From: CAVWDI01 sp046259385
Lineage (GTDB): Bacteria; Chloroflexota; Anaerolineae; Anaerolineales; UBA4823
Length of the DNA stretch: 64,000 bases
Assembly (NCBI GenBank): GCA_046259385.1
Contig: JBJYWI010000157.1
Coordinates: forward strand, 1 to 64,000
Reading direction: 5' to 3'
The position numbers and the translations under genes are program-made. A model generated the notes under the pieces. The model was not told the DNA's origin. It ran no database searches and saw only the letters and a program-made list of their open reading frames with translations. Of the stretch, positions 1 through 9,125 are shown in pieces (within the stretch, counting starts at the first letter, position 1; every line of letters starts with the position of its first letter).

Positions 1-234
1 TTCGATGTTGTCAAAGCAACCCAGGAGGGCAATTTCCAGGGTTGTGGTGTTTACATTGGCAGCCTGGAAAACAATGGTGTTGATATTGCCCCGTATCATA
101 TACTTGAAGATACCATTCCGGATGAGCTGAAAGCTGAAATTGAAGACTTGAAGCAGCAAATCATCTCTGGTGAAATTACAGACACCGGGTGTTTGTCTTA
201 TCCCGAGCACTGCCCAGGCGGGTTGTACGATTAA
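1..234 (+). CDS. BMP-family nucleoside ABC transporter substrate-binding protein, C-terminal end (partial)
   Basis: The window opens inside this gene; about 77 codons remain, ending at TAA 232-234. The visible segment has the end of a BMP/Med-type periplasmic binding fold: a GVYIGSLENNGVDIAPYH stretch followed by an acidic helix (DELKAEIEDLKQQI) and the closing GEITDTGC segment. In this family the protein is a lipid-anchored receptor for nucleosides or related ligands. It lies directly upstream of the matching ATPase and two permeases on the same strand, which supports the call. The start, signal peptide and ligand site are outside the window, so the substrate cannot be judged. Confidence 0.85.
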   Translation, partial: FDVVKATQEGNFQGCGVYIGSLENNGVDIAPYHILEDTIPDELKAEIEDLKQQIISGEITDTGCLSYPEHCPGGLYD

Positions 235-271
235 TATCCAAATTACACCAAGATAATTCCTAAGAAAAATC

Positions 272-304
272 AGGCGGTATCATGATTATTAAGTGGTACC
301 GCCT
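272..304 (+). promoter_or_regulatory. Intergenic stem-loop between binding-protein and ATPase genes
   Basis: AGGCGGTATC at 272-281 pairs with GGTACCGCCT at 295-304 (one G-T pair) around a 13-base loop. No U-run follows, so it is not a classical terminator. In ABC operons such hairpins after the receptor gene commonly stabilise the upstream mRNA or partly stop transcription, giving more receptor than transporter. That role is inferred from position. Confidence 0.6.
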
Positions 305-348
305 AGAATTATCCCTATTTATATTTATTTAATATTGAGGAGTGAAGC

Positions 349-1884
349 ATGCCTCCATTGCTGGAACTGCGTGGCATAACAAAACGTTTTCCGGGAGTCC
401 TTGCCAACGACAATATCGATATAAACCTCAATGAGGGCGAAATTTTAGCATTGTTGGGGGAAAATGGTGCAGGTAAGACAACTTTGATGAACATCCTTTA
501 TGGCCTTTACACTCCAGATGAGGGCGAAATCCTGATCCGCGGAGAGAAAGTTGAAATTCATGGTCCAAATGATGCAATTGAACTGGGGATTGGAATGGTG
601 CACCAACATTTCATGCTGGTGCCTGTTTTTACGGTTACGGAAAACGTCATGCTGGGGATCGAATCGACCAAAGCAGGAGTTTTCATAGATCGTTCATTGG
701 CTTCAAAACGCATCAAAGAGATATCTGAGAGTTATGGCTTGCAAGTCGATCCTGATGCTTATGTAGAGGACCTATCTGTTGGGGAAGAGCAGCGGGTTGA
801 AATCATTAAGGTTTTGTACCGCAAGGCTGATATTTTAATCCTTGATGAACCTACTGCGGTGCTGACTCCCCAAGAAGTTGAGGGATTATTCACAGTCATC
901 CGATCTTTGGTTAAGAGGGGTAAGTCTGTCATATTCATCACGCATAAATTGAACGAGGTACTGGAATTAGCCGACAGGATTGTTGTCTTACGTGACGGTC
1001 GCGAAGTTGGGACAACCACACCAGAGGAAACTACTCTGAAAATGTTGGCTAATATGATGGTCGGACGCGAGGTGATCTTGACGGTAGATAAAGAACCCGC
1101 TCAACCGCAGGAGGTCGTGCTTGAGGTAAACAACCTAAAGGTTCTCGATGACCGGAAGCTGGTAGCAGTGGATGGAGTAAACTTCGACGTGCGTGCTGGG
1201 GAAATACTGGGAGTAGCGGGCGTTCAGGGTAACGGACAGACAGAATTGGTGGAAGCCCTGACAGGTTTAAGAAAAATTGAAACCGGAAGTATCAGCATGT
1301 TAGGGAAGGATACGAGCAAAGGTTCTCCCCGCATGATACGGGAGGTTGGTTCAGCTCACGTACCTGAAGATCGCCAGCAGGATGGCTTGGTTATGTCTTT
1401 CACTGTAGCTGACAACCTGGTTTTGAACACGTATTACGAACCACCATTTGCGAGAGGAATATCACTCCAAGAAGATGAGGTCGCAAAAGCTGCTGCGGAA
1501 CGGATTAAACTTTTTGACATCCGTACGCCAAGCATTACTATACCAGCCTCAAACCTCTCAGGGGGCAACCAGCAAAAGGTGATTGTTGCGCGAGAATTCT
1601 CGCGTCCAATTAAATTGCTGATAGCCTCCCAACCAACAAGAGGTCTTGATGTTGGTTCAATTGAATACATCCACAATCGTATTCTTGAGAAACGAGATGA
1701 TGGGTGTGCAATATTGTTAATTTCGCCCGAACTGGATGAAATCATGACGTTGAGCGATCGGATTGCCGTTATGTATGAAGGAAAAATAATGGATATTATC
1801 CCGGGTGAAGAGTCGACCCGCGAACAATTGGGTTTGCTGATGTGCGGTGTTCAGGACAATGCAGCAGAGGTAGTGCAGAGTTAG
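349..1884 (+). CDS. BMP-type nucleoside ABC transporter ATP-binding protein (double ABC domain)
   Basis: 511 aa, the size of the fused tandem ATPases of the YufO/NupO and RbsA type. The first ABC domain has an intact Walker A (GENGAGKTT, residues 37-45), a signature LSVGEEQ and Walker B ILILDEPTA. The second has a degenerate Walker A (GVQGNGQTE, no GKT), LSGGNQQ and SQPTRGLDVGS; one weak site is usual for this family. It should power uptake through the two permeases downstream. ATG at 349 is preceded by GAGGAG at 337-342. The stop overlaps the AGGAGG Shine-Dalgarno of the next gene. A decayed copy of its last part lies at 4938-5283. Confidence 0.95.
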   Translation: MPPLLELRGITKRFPGVLANDNIDINLNEGEILALLGENGAGKTTLMNILYGLYTPDEGEILIRGEKVEIHGPNDAIELGIGMVHQHFMLVPVFTVTENVMLGIESTKAGVFIDRSLASKRIKEISESYGLQVDPDAYVEDLSVGEEQRVEIIKVLYRKADILILDEPTAVLTPQEVEGLFTVIRSLVKRGKSVIFITHKLNEVLELADRIVVLRDGREVGTTTPEETTLKMLANMMVGREVILTVDKEPAQPQEVVLEVNNLKVLDDRKLVAVDGVNFDVRAGEILGVAGVQGNGQTELVEALTGLRKIETGSISMLGKDTSKGSPRMIREVGSAHVPEDRQQDGLVMSFTVADNLVLNTYYEPPFARGISLQEDEVAKAAAERIKLFDIRTPSITIPASNLSGGNQQKVIVAREFSRPIKLLIASQPTRGLDVGSIEYIHNRILEKRDDGCAILLISPELDEIMTLSDRIAVMYEGKIMDIIPGEESTREQLGLLMCGVQDNAAEVVQS

Positions 1885-1893
1885 GAGGTTGTT

Positions 1894-3180
1894 TTGACCG
1901 AAGAGACTGAATCAATTAAACAAACGGCTGGACCCTCGAAAGACCAGCGCAATCTGCTGCAGAGGATTTTTATTCGGAAGGGTACTTTTCAAGCCTTGAT
2001 TGTGCCTTTACTTTCGGTATTCACTGCATTGCTGATCGGTGGGCTAATTATTGCGTTTTCGGATCCGGAAGTTCTGGCAGCCTGGAGTAATTTTTTTAAG
2101 GCACCTCTCCAAGCGCTCAAACTTGCGGGAGCCTCGATGTGGGGAGCTTACGTGACGCTCTTTGAGGGGGCATTTGGTAATCCTGCTGTCATGATTGAGG
2201 CATTTAGATCGTGGGCGAGTACAGGCGATTCGCGTGCACTCTTGGAAGCGTTCCGGCCAGTCAGCGAGAGCTTGGTAATCACTACCCCCTATATCTTCGC
2301 TGGTTTAGCGGTGGCGCTCGGTTTCCGTGGAGGACTTTTTAATATTGGTGCTGAGGGGCAACTTTTCGTTGGTGGCTTAGCCTCCGCATTTGTCGGTTAC
2401 TCACTTACGGGTTTGCCCTGGATTTTCCACCTCCCATTAGCAATTCTGGCAGGGATTCTTGCGGGGGCGTTTTGGGGAGCGATTCCGGGGATACTTAAAG
2501 CCAAGACAGGCGCTCACGAAGTGATCAACACCATCATGATGAATTATATCGCCTTTCGATTGACCGATTATATGCTCAGTGGACCTATGGCTCGACCCGA
2601 TGGATTACCAATTACTCAAGAGGTGGCTCGATCTGCATATTTACCAGCATTATTCGAGAAACCCATGCGTATTCATTGGGGATTTTTTCTAGCTCTCGGT
2701 GTTGCCTGGTTGGTTTACTGGTTTTTGTGGAAGACTACCAAAGGTTTGGAAATCCGCATGGTTGGTGCCAATCCTCGTGCAGCTCGATATGCCGGTATTA
2801 GGATATCAGTGATTATTGTTTTGACCATGGCGCTCAGCGGCGCGCTGGCAGGGATGGCAGGCGTTAACCAGGTATTGGGCGTTGACCACCGCTTGGTGAG
2901 AGCCTTTTCAACCGGATATGGTTTCGATTCGATTGCGTTAGCCTTGTTAGGAAACAGCCATCCCTTAGGGGTAATTCTGGCATCATTATTGTTTGGTTTT
3001 ATGCGTGGTGGCGCAGCTCGAATGCAGTCGGTTGCAGGTGTACCGGTGGAGATCATCCGGGTGATGCAAGCACTTGTGATCATTTTCGTGGCTGCCCCGG
3101 AGATCATCCGCAGCATCTATCACCTGAAAAAGCCGAAAGAGGAAGAACCAGGCGCGATACCAGATGTGAGTTTGGTATAA
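1894..3180 (+). CDS. ABC transporter permease, nucleoside/BMP type (first permease)
   Basis: 428 aa multi-pass membrane protein of the YufP/NupP branch of BPD_transp_2 permeases. The conserved core GGLFNIGAEGQLFVGG appears after about 150 residues, followed by AGAFWGAIPG and the EVINTIMMNY segment typical of this family. There is an extended N-terminal part with one transmembrane segment at about 30-55. The start is TTG at 1894 behind AGGAGG (1883-1888). It is 9 bases after the ATPase stop and 10 bases before the second permease, so it is part of one operon. Substrate is inferred as purine or pyrimidine nucleosides from family membership only. Confidence 0.93.
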   Translation: MTEETESIKQTAGPSKDQRNLLQRIFIRKGTFQALIVPLLSVFTALLIGGLIIAFSDPEVLAAWSNFFKAPLQALKLAGASMWGAYVTLFEGAFGNPAVMIEAFRSWASTGDSRALLEAFRPVSESLVITTPYIFAGLAVALGFRGGLFNIGAEGQLFVGGLASAFVGYSLTGLPWIFHLPLAILAGILAGAFWGAIPGILKAKTGAHEVINTIMMNYIAFRLTDYMLSGPMARPDGLPITQEVARSAYLPALFEKPMRIHWGFFLALGVAWLVYWFLWKTTKGLEIRMVGANPRAARYAGIRISVIIVLTMALSGALAGMAGVNQVLGVDHRLVRAFSTGYGFDSIALALLGNSHPLGVILASLLFGFMRGGAARMQSVAGVPVEIIRVMQALVIIFVAAPEIIRSIYHLKKPKEEEPGAIPDVSLV

Positions 3181-3190
3181 GGAGAACGTT

Positions 3191-4450
3191 ATGGCGCAAG
3201 CAGAAATAACGATTGAAAAAGGACGGACTCGCAGAGATTATCTGGAAGGTATCGGTTTTCTAATTATTGCCGTCTTCATCCTGCTGCTTTCCATGGGCAC
3301 TTCTGGGAAAACCACAACATTTGTGCTCACCAGTCAGCGAGCTGGTGTAACAATCAGCGCACCTGATCTGATAATACCTACAGAGATTGGATTGTATGTG
3401 CTGTCCGGACTGGCAGCTTTAATCGGTGCATATCAATTAGTGAAGGGAACAGAACATAATAACCTGGCAATTGCTGTGGTGGTCGGGTTGTTCATCCTAG
3501 GTTTTCTAGTATGGGCGGCAGCAGATAAATCCCTCAACCTTACCGGGATGCTGGTGAGCAGCCTAGTTAGAGCAACCCCGATCGCGCTGGCAGCCCTGAG
3601 TGGTATTTACAGTGAACGCGCGGGAGTTGTTAATATTGCCATTGAAGGCATGATGTTGTTTGGGGCGTTTGTTTCGGTGGTAGTTGCCAGTGCCTTCGAT
3701 AACATGTTGCTGGGAGTCATTGGAGGTGTTCTGGCAGGAATGCTGTTGGGATTATTACACGCTGTTCTCTCTATCCGTTATATGGTTAACCAGATTGTGA
3801 GTGGCACAGGAATTATTATACTTGCGTTGGGTATTACAAGTTATTTACAAAGGGCGGTTTTGAACCTGTTACCAGAATTGAACCAACCAGGCCCAGCTAT
3901 CTCCTCCGTCCCCATTCCGGTTGTCTGGCAAATCCCTGTGCTGGGACCGGTGTTTTTCAACCTCAGCCCTATTATTTACACGCTATTTGCTTTACTCATC
4001 ATCACCCATATTATTATGAATTACACTCGTTGGGGATTAAGAGTACGTTCGGTAGGAGAACATCCCAAGGCGGCAGATACCTTAGGCATCAATGTTTTTA
4101 GAGTGCGATACATCAGTGTTTTGTGCAGTGGTGCGATTGCTGGTTTGGCAGGTACTTATATGAGCATAGGTGCAGCAGGGCGCTTCAATGAAGGAATGAC
4201 AGCAGGTAAAGGCTTTTTAGGATTGGCAGCCATGATATTCGGGAATTGGAATCCGGGGGGGGCGTTCCTTGGGTCATTGATCTTTGGTTTCTTTGATTCA
4301 TGGCAGGAGAAATTGTCAATTCTTCAGGTAGGCATCCCGGTGGACTTACTCGGTATGGCACCGTATATCGCCACTATGGTTGTACTGGCAGGTTTCGTGG
4401 GCAGGTCGAGGATGCCGGTGGCAGATGGGCTGCCTTACAAAAAGGAATAG
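3191..4450 (+). CDS. ABC transporter permease, nucleoside/BMP type (second permease)
   Basis: 419 aa, YufQ/NupQ-like partner permease. It carries the family core ERAGVVNIAIEGMMLFGAF around residue 140, then a run of hydrophobic helices and the GAIAGLAGTYMSIG and GKGFLGLAAMIFGNW segments near the C-terminus. The N-terminal third holds extra membrane segments. ATG at 3191 follows an AAGGAG motif that overlaps the end of the first permease gene. It is the last gene of the ABC operon: a strong terminator lies at 4496-4532. Confidence 0.93.
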   Translation: MAQAEITIEKGRTRRDYLEGIGFLIIAVFILLLSMGTSGKTTTFVLTSQRAGVTISAPDLIIPTEIGLYVLSGLAALIGAYQLVKGTEHNNLAIAVVVGLFILGFLVWAAADKSLNLTGMLVSSLVRATPIALAALSGIYSERAGVVNIAIEGMMLFGAFVSVVVASAFDNMLLGVIGGVLAGMLLGLLHAVLSIRYMVNQIVSGTGIIILALGITSYLQRAVLNLLPELNQPGPAISSVPIPVVWQIPVLGPVFFNLSPIIYTLFALLIITHIIMNYTRWGLRVRSVGEHPKAADTLGINVFRVRYISVLCSGAIAGLAGTYMSIGAAGRFNEGMTAGKGFLGLAAMIFGNWNPGGAFLGSLIFGFFDSWQEKLSILQVGIPVDLLGMAPYIATMVVLAGFVGRSRMPVADGLPYKKE

Positions 4451-4495
4451 TCATTAGAATTAAAGAAATTCGTGAGTATTTGTTTACTATTTCTG

Positions 4496-4532
4496 GAGAT
4501 GCTCATCATCGTGATCGAGCGTCTCTTTTTTT
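4496..4532 (+). terminator. Rho-independent terminator of the ABC transporter operon
   Basis: GAGATGCTC (4496-4504) pairs with GAGCGTCTC (4517-4525), one G-T pair, extended inside by ATCA/TGAT, and is followed by a run of eight T (4525-4532). It lies 46 bases after the second permease gene. Confidence 0.9.
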
Positions 4533-4565
4533 AGCTGGATAAATTTGATTGAGCGATAATAATTG

Positions 4566-4912
4566 GGTCTCGATATCGGAGGCAGTACAGGCAATAGGGC
4601 ACTTATTGAAACTGCCGGTAATGAAGGGCTGTACTGCATCGGAAGGGATAGTAATTAGCGGTTAGCAGTTATCGAGGCGCATCCCTGCCTGGCTACCAGG
4701 GCTGAGGAGCTTATATTCCCAGTTGAGTACGAACTGATTAAGGTGGCGAATGTGGGCAGGTTCCCAGCCAGGAACTTATAAGTATAGGTTAGCCTGGCTC
4801 CTTTTATGATTTTGACAGCCACATTCCTATAGAAGTGAAAGTTGGACTCACAGAAATTGACTCCCGCTTGAAGGATGGCATTATTGTGACCAGTTACAAT
4901 CCTGGCGATTAA
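4566..4912 (+). pseudogene. Decayed BMP-family substrate-binding protein remnant
   Basis: No open frame survives, but conceptual translation across frame changes gives the last third of a BMP receptor: GGSTGNRALIETAGNEGLY, then CIGRDSN and a stop at 4656, then a frame with TVIEAHPCL-like residues, EYELIKVANVGRFP, two stops, LAPFYDFDSHIP and SRLKDGIIVTSYNPGD before TAA 4910-4912. The intact family has a GGTGNG motif, a VPEAHPCL-like segment and an acidic closing helix in the same order. It resembles the receptor end at 1-234 in layout but not closely in sequence, so it seems to be an older paralogue. It has several in-frame stops and frameshifts. Confidence 0.75.
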
Positions 4913-4937
4913 CCTGTTGAGATGTGAGTTGATTTAA

Positions 4938-5283
4938 ATATTGGGTAGCAACTACCAGAGGGTCATCGTGGTACTCGAGTTGGGCAGCCCTGTCAGCCTG
5001 CTGGTTGCCAATCAGCTCACGCGCGGCCTGGATGTCGGCTCAATCGAATACATCCACAGCCAGATCATAGACAAACGGGATAACGGAGTTGGATGAGATT
5101 CTATCCCTTTCTGACAGGATTGCGGTTATGTACAATGGTGAAATCGTTGCCATACTTGACGCTGCAAAGGCTTCACGCGAGGAATTGGGTTTATTGATGG
5201 CAGGTTCGCATACAGAGGAAAATGAAGAAAATGATAAAATGGATAAATTGGTGAAGAACCGTCCTGAATTTGGGAAATTCTAA
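4938..5283 (+). pseudogene. Decayed C-terminal remnant of a BMP-type ABC transporter ATPase
   Basis: Starting near 4944, the translation reads GSNYQRVIVVLELGSPVSLL, then NQLTRGLDVGSIEYIHSQI and DKRDNGV, then stops at TGA 5094. The protein resumes in another frame as LDEILSLSDRIAVMYNGEI to TAA 5281-5283. This aligns segment by segment with the end of the intact ATPase (349-1884: SGGNQQKVIV, SQPTRGLDVGSIEYIH, LDEIMTLSDRIAVMYEG). About eight codons matching AILLISPE are missing at the frame break, and the first roughly 390 residues are absent. An open stretch 5089-5283 could look like a small gene but has no start signal and is only this fragment. Confidence 0.88.
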
Positions 5284-5286
5284 TTG

Positions 5287-5333
5287 AAAGAGGTTTTGGG
5301 GCAGGAAATTCGATTTCTCTCCAAACCTCTTTT
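5287..5333 (+). terminator. Rho-independent terminator after the ABC remnant
   Basis: AAAGAGGTTTTGG (5287-5299) pairs with CCAAACCTCTTT (5321-5332) with one bulged T, and the 3' arm runs into TTTTG. It probably once ended the second ABC operon and now insulates the metal ATPase gene. Confidence 0.85.
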
Positions 5334-5370
5334 GTATTAATAATGGTTGCTTGCTAATAGAAGAAATTTT

Positions 5371-7530
5371 ATGAAACCTGATCAGATTGTTGAACTGCAA
5401 ATAAGCGATATGGATTGTATGGAATGCACCCTTCATGTACGCAAAGCATTAGAAAAACTGCAGGGGGTGAAATCTGCAGAGGTCTATCTCGGGGCTGAAA
5501 AAGCTGTTGTTCACCTTGATCCGGAATTTGTTCAAATTCAGGAGCTGAAACGGGCGGTTGAAAAAGCCGGATACAGAGTGTTGGATACTCGCGAGGATGT
5601 TTCTAAAGTAACCGGTGCAAGTAAATTCACCCGCAATATCTGGATAATGCTGTTTTTTGTTTTTGGGTTGGTTCTATTTGCTGTAATTGGCGGAGAATGG
5701 CTTGGTTTTTTTGAGCAGATGAATGATTTTGTACCTTGGACAATCTGGTTATTTGTTATTTTTCTTGTTGGTTATCCTATTTATAAGAATGTAATTCAGG
5801 CTGCGCTCCATCGCCAGATTATTGCGCACACATTAATGTTTGTGGGGGTGATCGCTGCGGCAATTGCCGGTGAATGGATCACTGCTTTGCTGGTAACAAT
5901 CTTTATGCGAGTTGGGGATTACGTTGAAGGATTTACCACCCAAAAAACACGCGCTTCCATCAAGAGTCTCACCTCATTGGCACCGCAAAACGCGAATGTA
6001 GAAAGAGACGGGACTGAAATATCCATATCGATCGAAGAAGTAGATATTGGTGATACTGTGATACTTCGTCCTGGTGAAAAAGTGCCTGTCGATGGTGAGG
6101 TATTGAGTGGGTATGCGATTATTGACCAATCAGCAATTACGGGTGAACCCCAACCTTTTGAAGCGGGTGTCGGTACTTCAGTTTACGCCGCTTCGCTGGT
6201 GCAGTCAGGGAGTCTTAAAGTTCGTGCTGAAAAGGTGGGGAGTAATACTACCTTCGGAAAAGTGATATCCCTGGTAGAGCAAACCGAATCTAAAAAGGCG
6301 AATATTCAGCGGGTTGCAGATCGTTTCTCAGCTTATTTTTTACCACTTGTTCTCACGATTGCAGTCATTGCGTATTTTATCAGTCAGGATCATATGGCAG
6401 CGGTTTCAGTACTGGTTGTCGCCTGTTCCTGCGCGTTTGCGCTTGCTACTCCAATTGCCATGCTGGCTTCCATCGGTGCCGGGGCGAAACGTGGGTTATT
6501 GATCAAGGGAGGAAAATACCTGGAGATCCTGGATCAGGCAAAAGTAATGCTGATCGATAAAACAGGAACGCTTACATTTGGAAGACCTGAGATCATTGAC
6601 GTTGAAGTGATTGGATCAGATATGCGGATAGGAAAAACAGTTTATCTATCGCAGGCGGAGTACGAAGAGGAGGCACTGCGACTTGCAGCGTCTGCGGAGC
6701 GATATTCATCTCACCCGTTTGCGAAGGCATTTATAAAAATTGCCCGGGACAAAAACCTGGTGTTGTCTGAACCAGAAAAAAGTGAATATGAACCGGGGCT
6801 TGGATTAAAAGCGGTCGTGGATGGTTTCCAGGTTGAGGTTGGAAATCCGCGCATGTTTTTAAAGCGGAAAGGGCATATAATTTTTCCCGAAAAACACAGT
6901 ATGAAGGATAGAGGAAGAACCATTTTATACATTGGGGTTGATAGGAAGCCGATTGCTGCAGTCATTCTGGATGATATTATGCGAGACGAAGTTCCTGCTG
7001 CGATTGACAGCATATTTAACCAGGGATTCGAACATGTATCAATCCTGACCGGCGACCGGGATGAAACCGCCCGGAATCTGGCAAGGCAGATTGAATTAAA
7101 ACTGGTGAATAAACGAAGAATTGAATACAAGGCTGAACTGCTTCCCCAGGATAAAATTGAAATTGTTAGGGAGTATCAGAATAAGGGCTATGTGGTGGTT
7201 ATGGTTGGTGATGGAATCAATGATGCCCCTGCGCTTGCGGGTTCGGATGTGGGCATCGCAATGGGAGCTGCAGGAAGCGACATTGCCATAGAATCAGCTG
7301 ATATTGCCCTGCTGCGTGATGATTGGTCGCTCGTGCCAGATGTTATCCGGGTAAGCAGCCGGACAATGCGCGTTGTGCGAACCAATATTTTTTTTACAGG
7401 TTTTTACAATTTGATTGGTCTTTCGCTGGCTGCATTGGGGATCCTTCCGCCGGTGCTGGCAGCCGCGGCTCAGTCTCTGCCAGATCTGGGAATCCTGGTG
7501 AATTCATCCCGACTTCTAAGACAAAAATAG
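5371..7530 (+). CDS. Heavy-metal translocating P1B-type ATPase
   Basis: About 719 aa. An N-terminal HMA domain (residues about 6-70) has CMEC (16-19). There is a phosphatase motif TGEP, a membrane motif CSC (352-354) in place of the usual CPC, phosphorylation site DKTGT (D396), an HP motif SSHP and the hinge GDGINDAPAL. It should expel or load a soft or transition metal ion across the membrane. The CSC motif is uncommon; I recall it as defining a minor P1B subgroup whose metal is not settled. ATG 5371 is preferred over an upstream in-frame TTG at 5347 because the HMA fold begins just after it. No metal-responsive regulator is adjacent. Confidence 0.93.
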   Translation: MKPDQIVELQISDMDCMECTLHVRKALEKLQGVKSAEVYLGAEKAVVHLDPEFVQIQELKRAVEKAGYRVLDTREDVSKVTGASKFTRNIWIMLFFVFGLVLFAVIGGEWLGFFEQMNDFVPWTIWLFVIFLVGYPIYKNVIQAALHRQIIAHTLMFVGVIAAAIAGEWITALLVTIFMRVGDYVEGFTTQKTRASIKSLTSLAPQNANVERDGTEISISIEEVDIGDTVILRPGEKVPVDGEVLSGYAIIDQSAITGEPQPFEAGVGTSVYAASLVQSGSLKVRAEKVGSNTTFGKVISLVEQTESKKANIQRVADRFSAYFLPLVLTIAVIAYFISQDHMAAVSVLVVACSCAFALATPIAMLASIGAGAKRGLLIKGGKYLEILDQAKVMLIDKTGTLTFGRPEIIDVEVIGSDMRIGKTVYLSQAEYEEEALRLAASAERYSSHPFAKAFIKIARDKNLVLSEPEKSEYEPGLGLKAVVDGFQVEVGNPRMFLKRKGHIIFPEKHSMKDRGRTILYIGVDRKPIAAVILDDIMRDEVPAAIDSIFNQGFEHVSILTGDRDETARNLARQIELKLVNKRRIEYKAELLPQDKIEIVREYQNKGYVVVMVGDGINDAPALAGSDVGIAMGAAGSDIAIESADIALLRDDWSLVPDVIRVSSRTMRVVRTNIFFTGFYNLIGLSLAALGILPPVLAAAAQSLPDLGILVNSSRLLRQK

Positions 7531-7569
7531 AAATAGAGCTGCCAGTTCTATGGTTGGGGTATTCGCTGG

Positions 7570-9111
7570 TTATCTATAAATTAGTGGAAATATAAGCGTG
7601 TCGAAGAGCGTTTCATATGCATCGATTCGACCCCATCCATAGGTATTGTTAGGGACCTGTCCCGCGGGAATACCTCCACAGGTTTCCGTGGTTATGCGCG
7701 GCAGTGCATTCCTTTCAATAATATTTTCAATTTGATCAACCTGCCCAATTAAATCCGGTCGAGCTGATAGTAATAGGGCTACCAAACCGGTAACATGGGG
7801 GGCAGCCATGCTGGTGCCGCTGGCAGTGCCGTAAGATCCGCCTTTAATACTGGAGCGAACGTTATAACCCGGGGCGCTAACATTTGGTTTTAATAGGTTG
7901 GTGTAATCCGAGGGTCCGCGGCTGCTGAATCCGGTGATGATATCGCCGCTGTCGGTCGCACCAACGCTGAAAGAGGCTTCATAGATCGCTGGTGGGTGAT
8001 TGACAGAACCACAGCCTGAGGAGCCAAAATTACCGGTTGAGACCACCACTACAATACCAGCCGCGCGGGTATTATTCACGACCGGCATGAGAGAATCCCA
8101 ATCACAGAGTTCTTCCGGCGGGCAGTACCAGGAATTGTTGACCACATGAGGGGCGAGGTCAGAATTGCCGTTCTCTCCATTCAAATCAGTTGGTTCCAGA
8201 AACCATTCAAAACACTCAATATAAGATGCGAGCGTTCCGTTTCCCTGGTCCATGTTGCGGCAGCCGATCCATTTTGCGCCAGGCGCCATCCCGATTTGAT
8301 TACTCCCCCCGTCATCCCCGATCATCGTGCCCATGGTATGTGTGCCGTGACCAAAGGAATAATCGTCGCAGGGCTCGTTGGAATCTGGTCCGCAAACCCC
8401 TCCGCCCGAGTGAATTGAGTCATGCCAGTTGTAGTTGTGGTCGGCTGAAGAGCCGTTCCAGCCGCGGTATTTGTTGATCAAAGCTGGATGGTCCCAGTCA
8501 TAGCCGGTGTCCTGCCCGCCGATAACCACGCCCTGGCCTGTGTAACCCGCCTCCCAGACCTTCGGCGCGTTTACCTGGTCGATATTCCACTCAACTGCGC
8601 CTGGCAGCAGTCTTTGATCGCCAGGTTTGGATTCGGGAAAGGGTTCAGGAAGTTGAATTGAAATTTCATTGTTTGCGAAAATCCGGGCAACCTCATTCCG
8701 CTCTGCTATCTGCGCCATCTCTTCATGAGTGCTTCGCACCCAGATCATGTTTGCAATCCAGAACGCTCGGTGCTCGATGTTGTTCTTGGTGAGATATTCC
8801 AGAATCGGGGCCTGGTTGCTCTCAGCAGTCGCTTTCAATTCTTTTACGACGTAGTGACCCTTTTCCAGCTTGGTCGGTAAAAATTTAGTCTTTTCAATAT
8901 TGGCTTGCTGCGTCAGGAAAACCAGATATTCAACCTGTTCTATTGTATTCTGTTCAAGCAAGTCAGGATCCATTTTTGTCCGCCATTTTAGTTTCGATGC
9001 TTGGATAGATGACTGAGGTCCCAGAGCGATTGCAAACAGCAAGAAGATCGAAAGCGCAAGAAAGTATGTCCGCGTCATTGTTTTCTGAGCAGGGATTTTA
9101 TTTATTTGCAT
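7570..9111 (-). CDS. Secreted subtilisin-like serine protease (S8 family)
   Basis: About 513 aa from ATG at 9111 (alternative 9078). The N-terminus is a signal peptide (hydrophobic stretch YFLALSIFLLFAIALG). It is followed by an I9-type inhibitor propeptide and a peptidase S8 domain with Asp in GGQDTG, His in FGHGTHTMG, oxyanion Asn in VVNNSW and Ser in GTSMAAPHVTG. All catalytic residues are present, so an active exported protease is expected. The protein ends in TLIFPLIYR, almost the same tail as the beta-helix protein at 10875. The frame stays open far upstream of the start, but that stretch runs inside murJ and is not protein-like. It follows murJ with a gap of only 14 bases. Confidence 0.93.
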   Translation of the reverse strand: MQINKIPAQKTMTRTYFLALSIFLLFAIALGPQSSIQASKLKWRTKMDPDLLEQNTIEQVEYLVFLTQQANIEKTKFLPTKLEKGHYVVKELKATAESNQAPILEYLTKNNIEHRAFWIANMIWVRSTHEEMAQIAERNEVARIFANNEISIQLPEPFPESKPGDQRLLPGAVEWNIDQVNAPKVWEAGYTGQGVVIGGQDTGYDWDHPALINKYRGWNGSSADHNYNWHDSIHSGGGVCGPDSNEPCDDYSFGHGTHTMGTMIGDDGGSNQIGMAPGAKWIGCRNMDQGNGTLASYIECFEWFLEPTDLNGENGNSDLAPHVVNNSWYCPPEELCDWDSLMPVVNNTRAAGIVVVVSTGNFGSSGCGSVNHPPAIYEASFSVGATDSGDIITGFSSRGPSDYTNLLKPNVSAPGYNVRSSIKGGSYGTASGTSMAAPHVTGLVALLLSARPDLIGQVDQIENIIERNALPRITTETCGGIPAGQVPNNTYGWGRIDAYETLFDTLIFPLIYR

Positions 9112-9125
9112 AAATAGGCTTGCTA

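Noticed and set aside
5089..5283. Open frame of 64 codons that looks like a small gene
   Set aside because: Its sequence is the frame-shifted end of a BMP-type ATPase; there is no ribosome site and the upstream remainder is broken.
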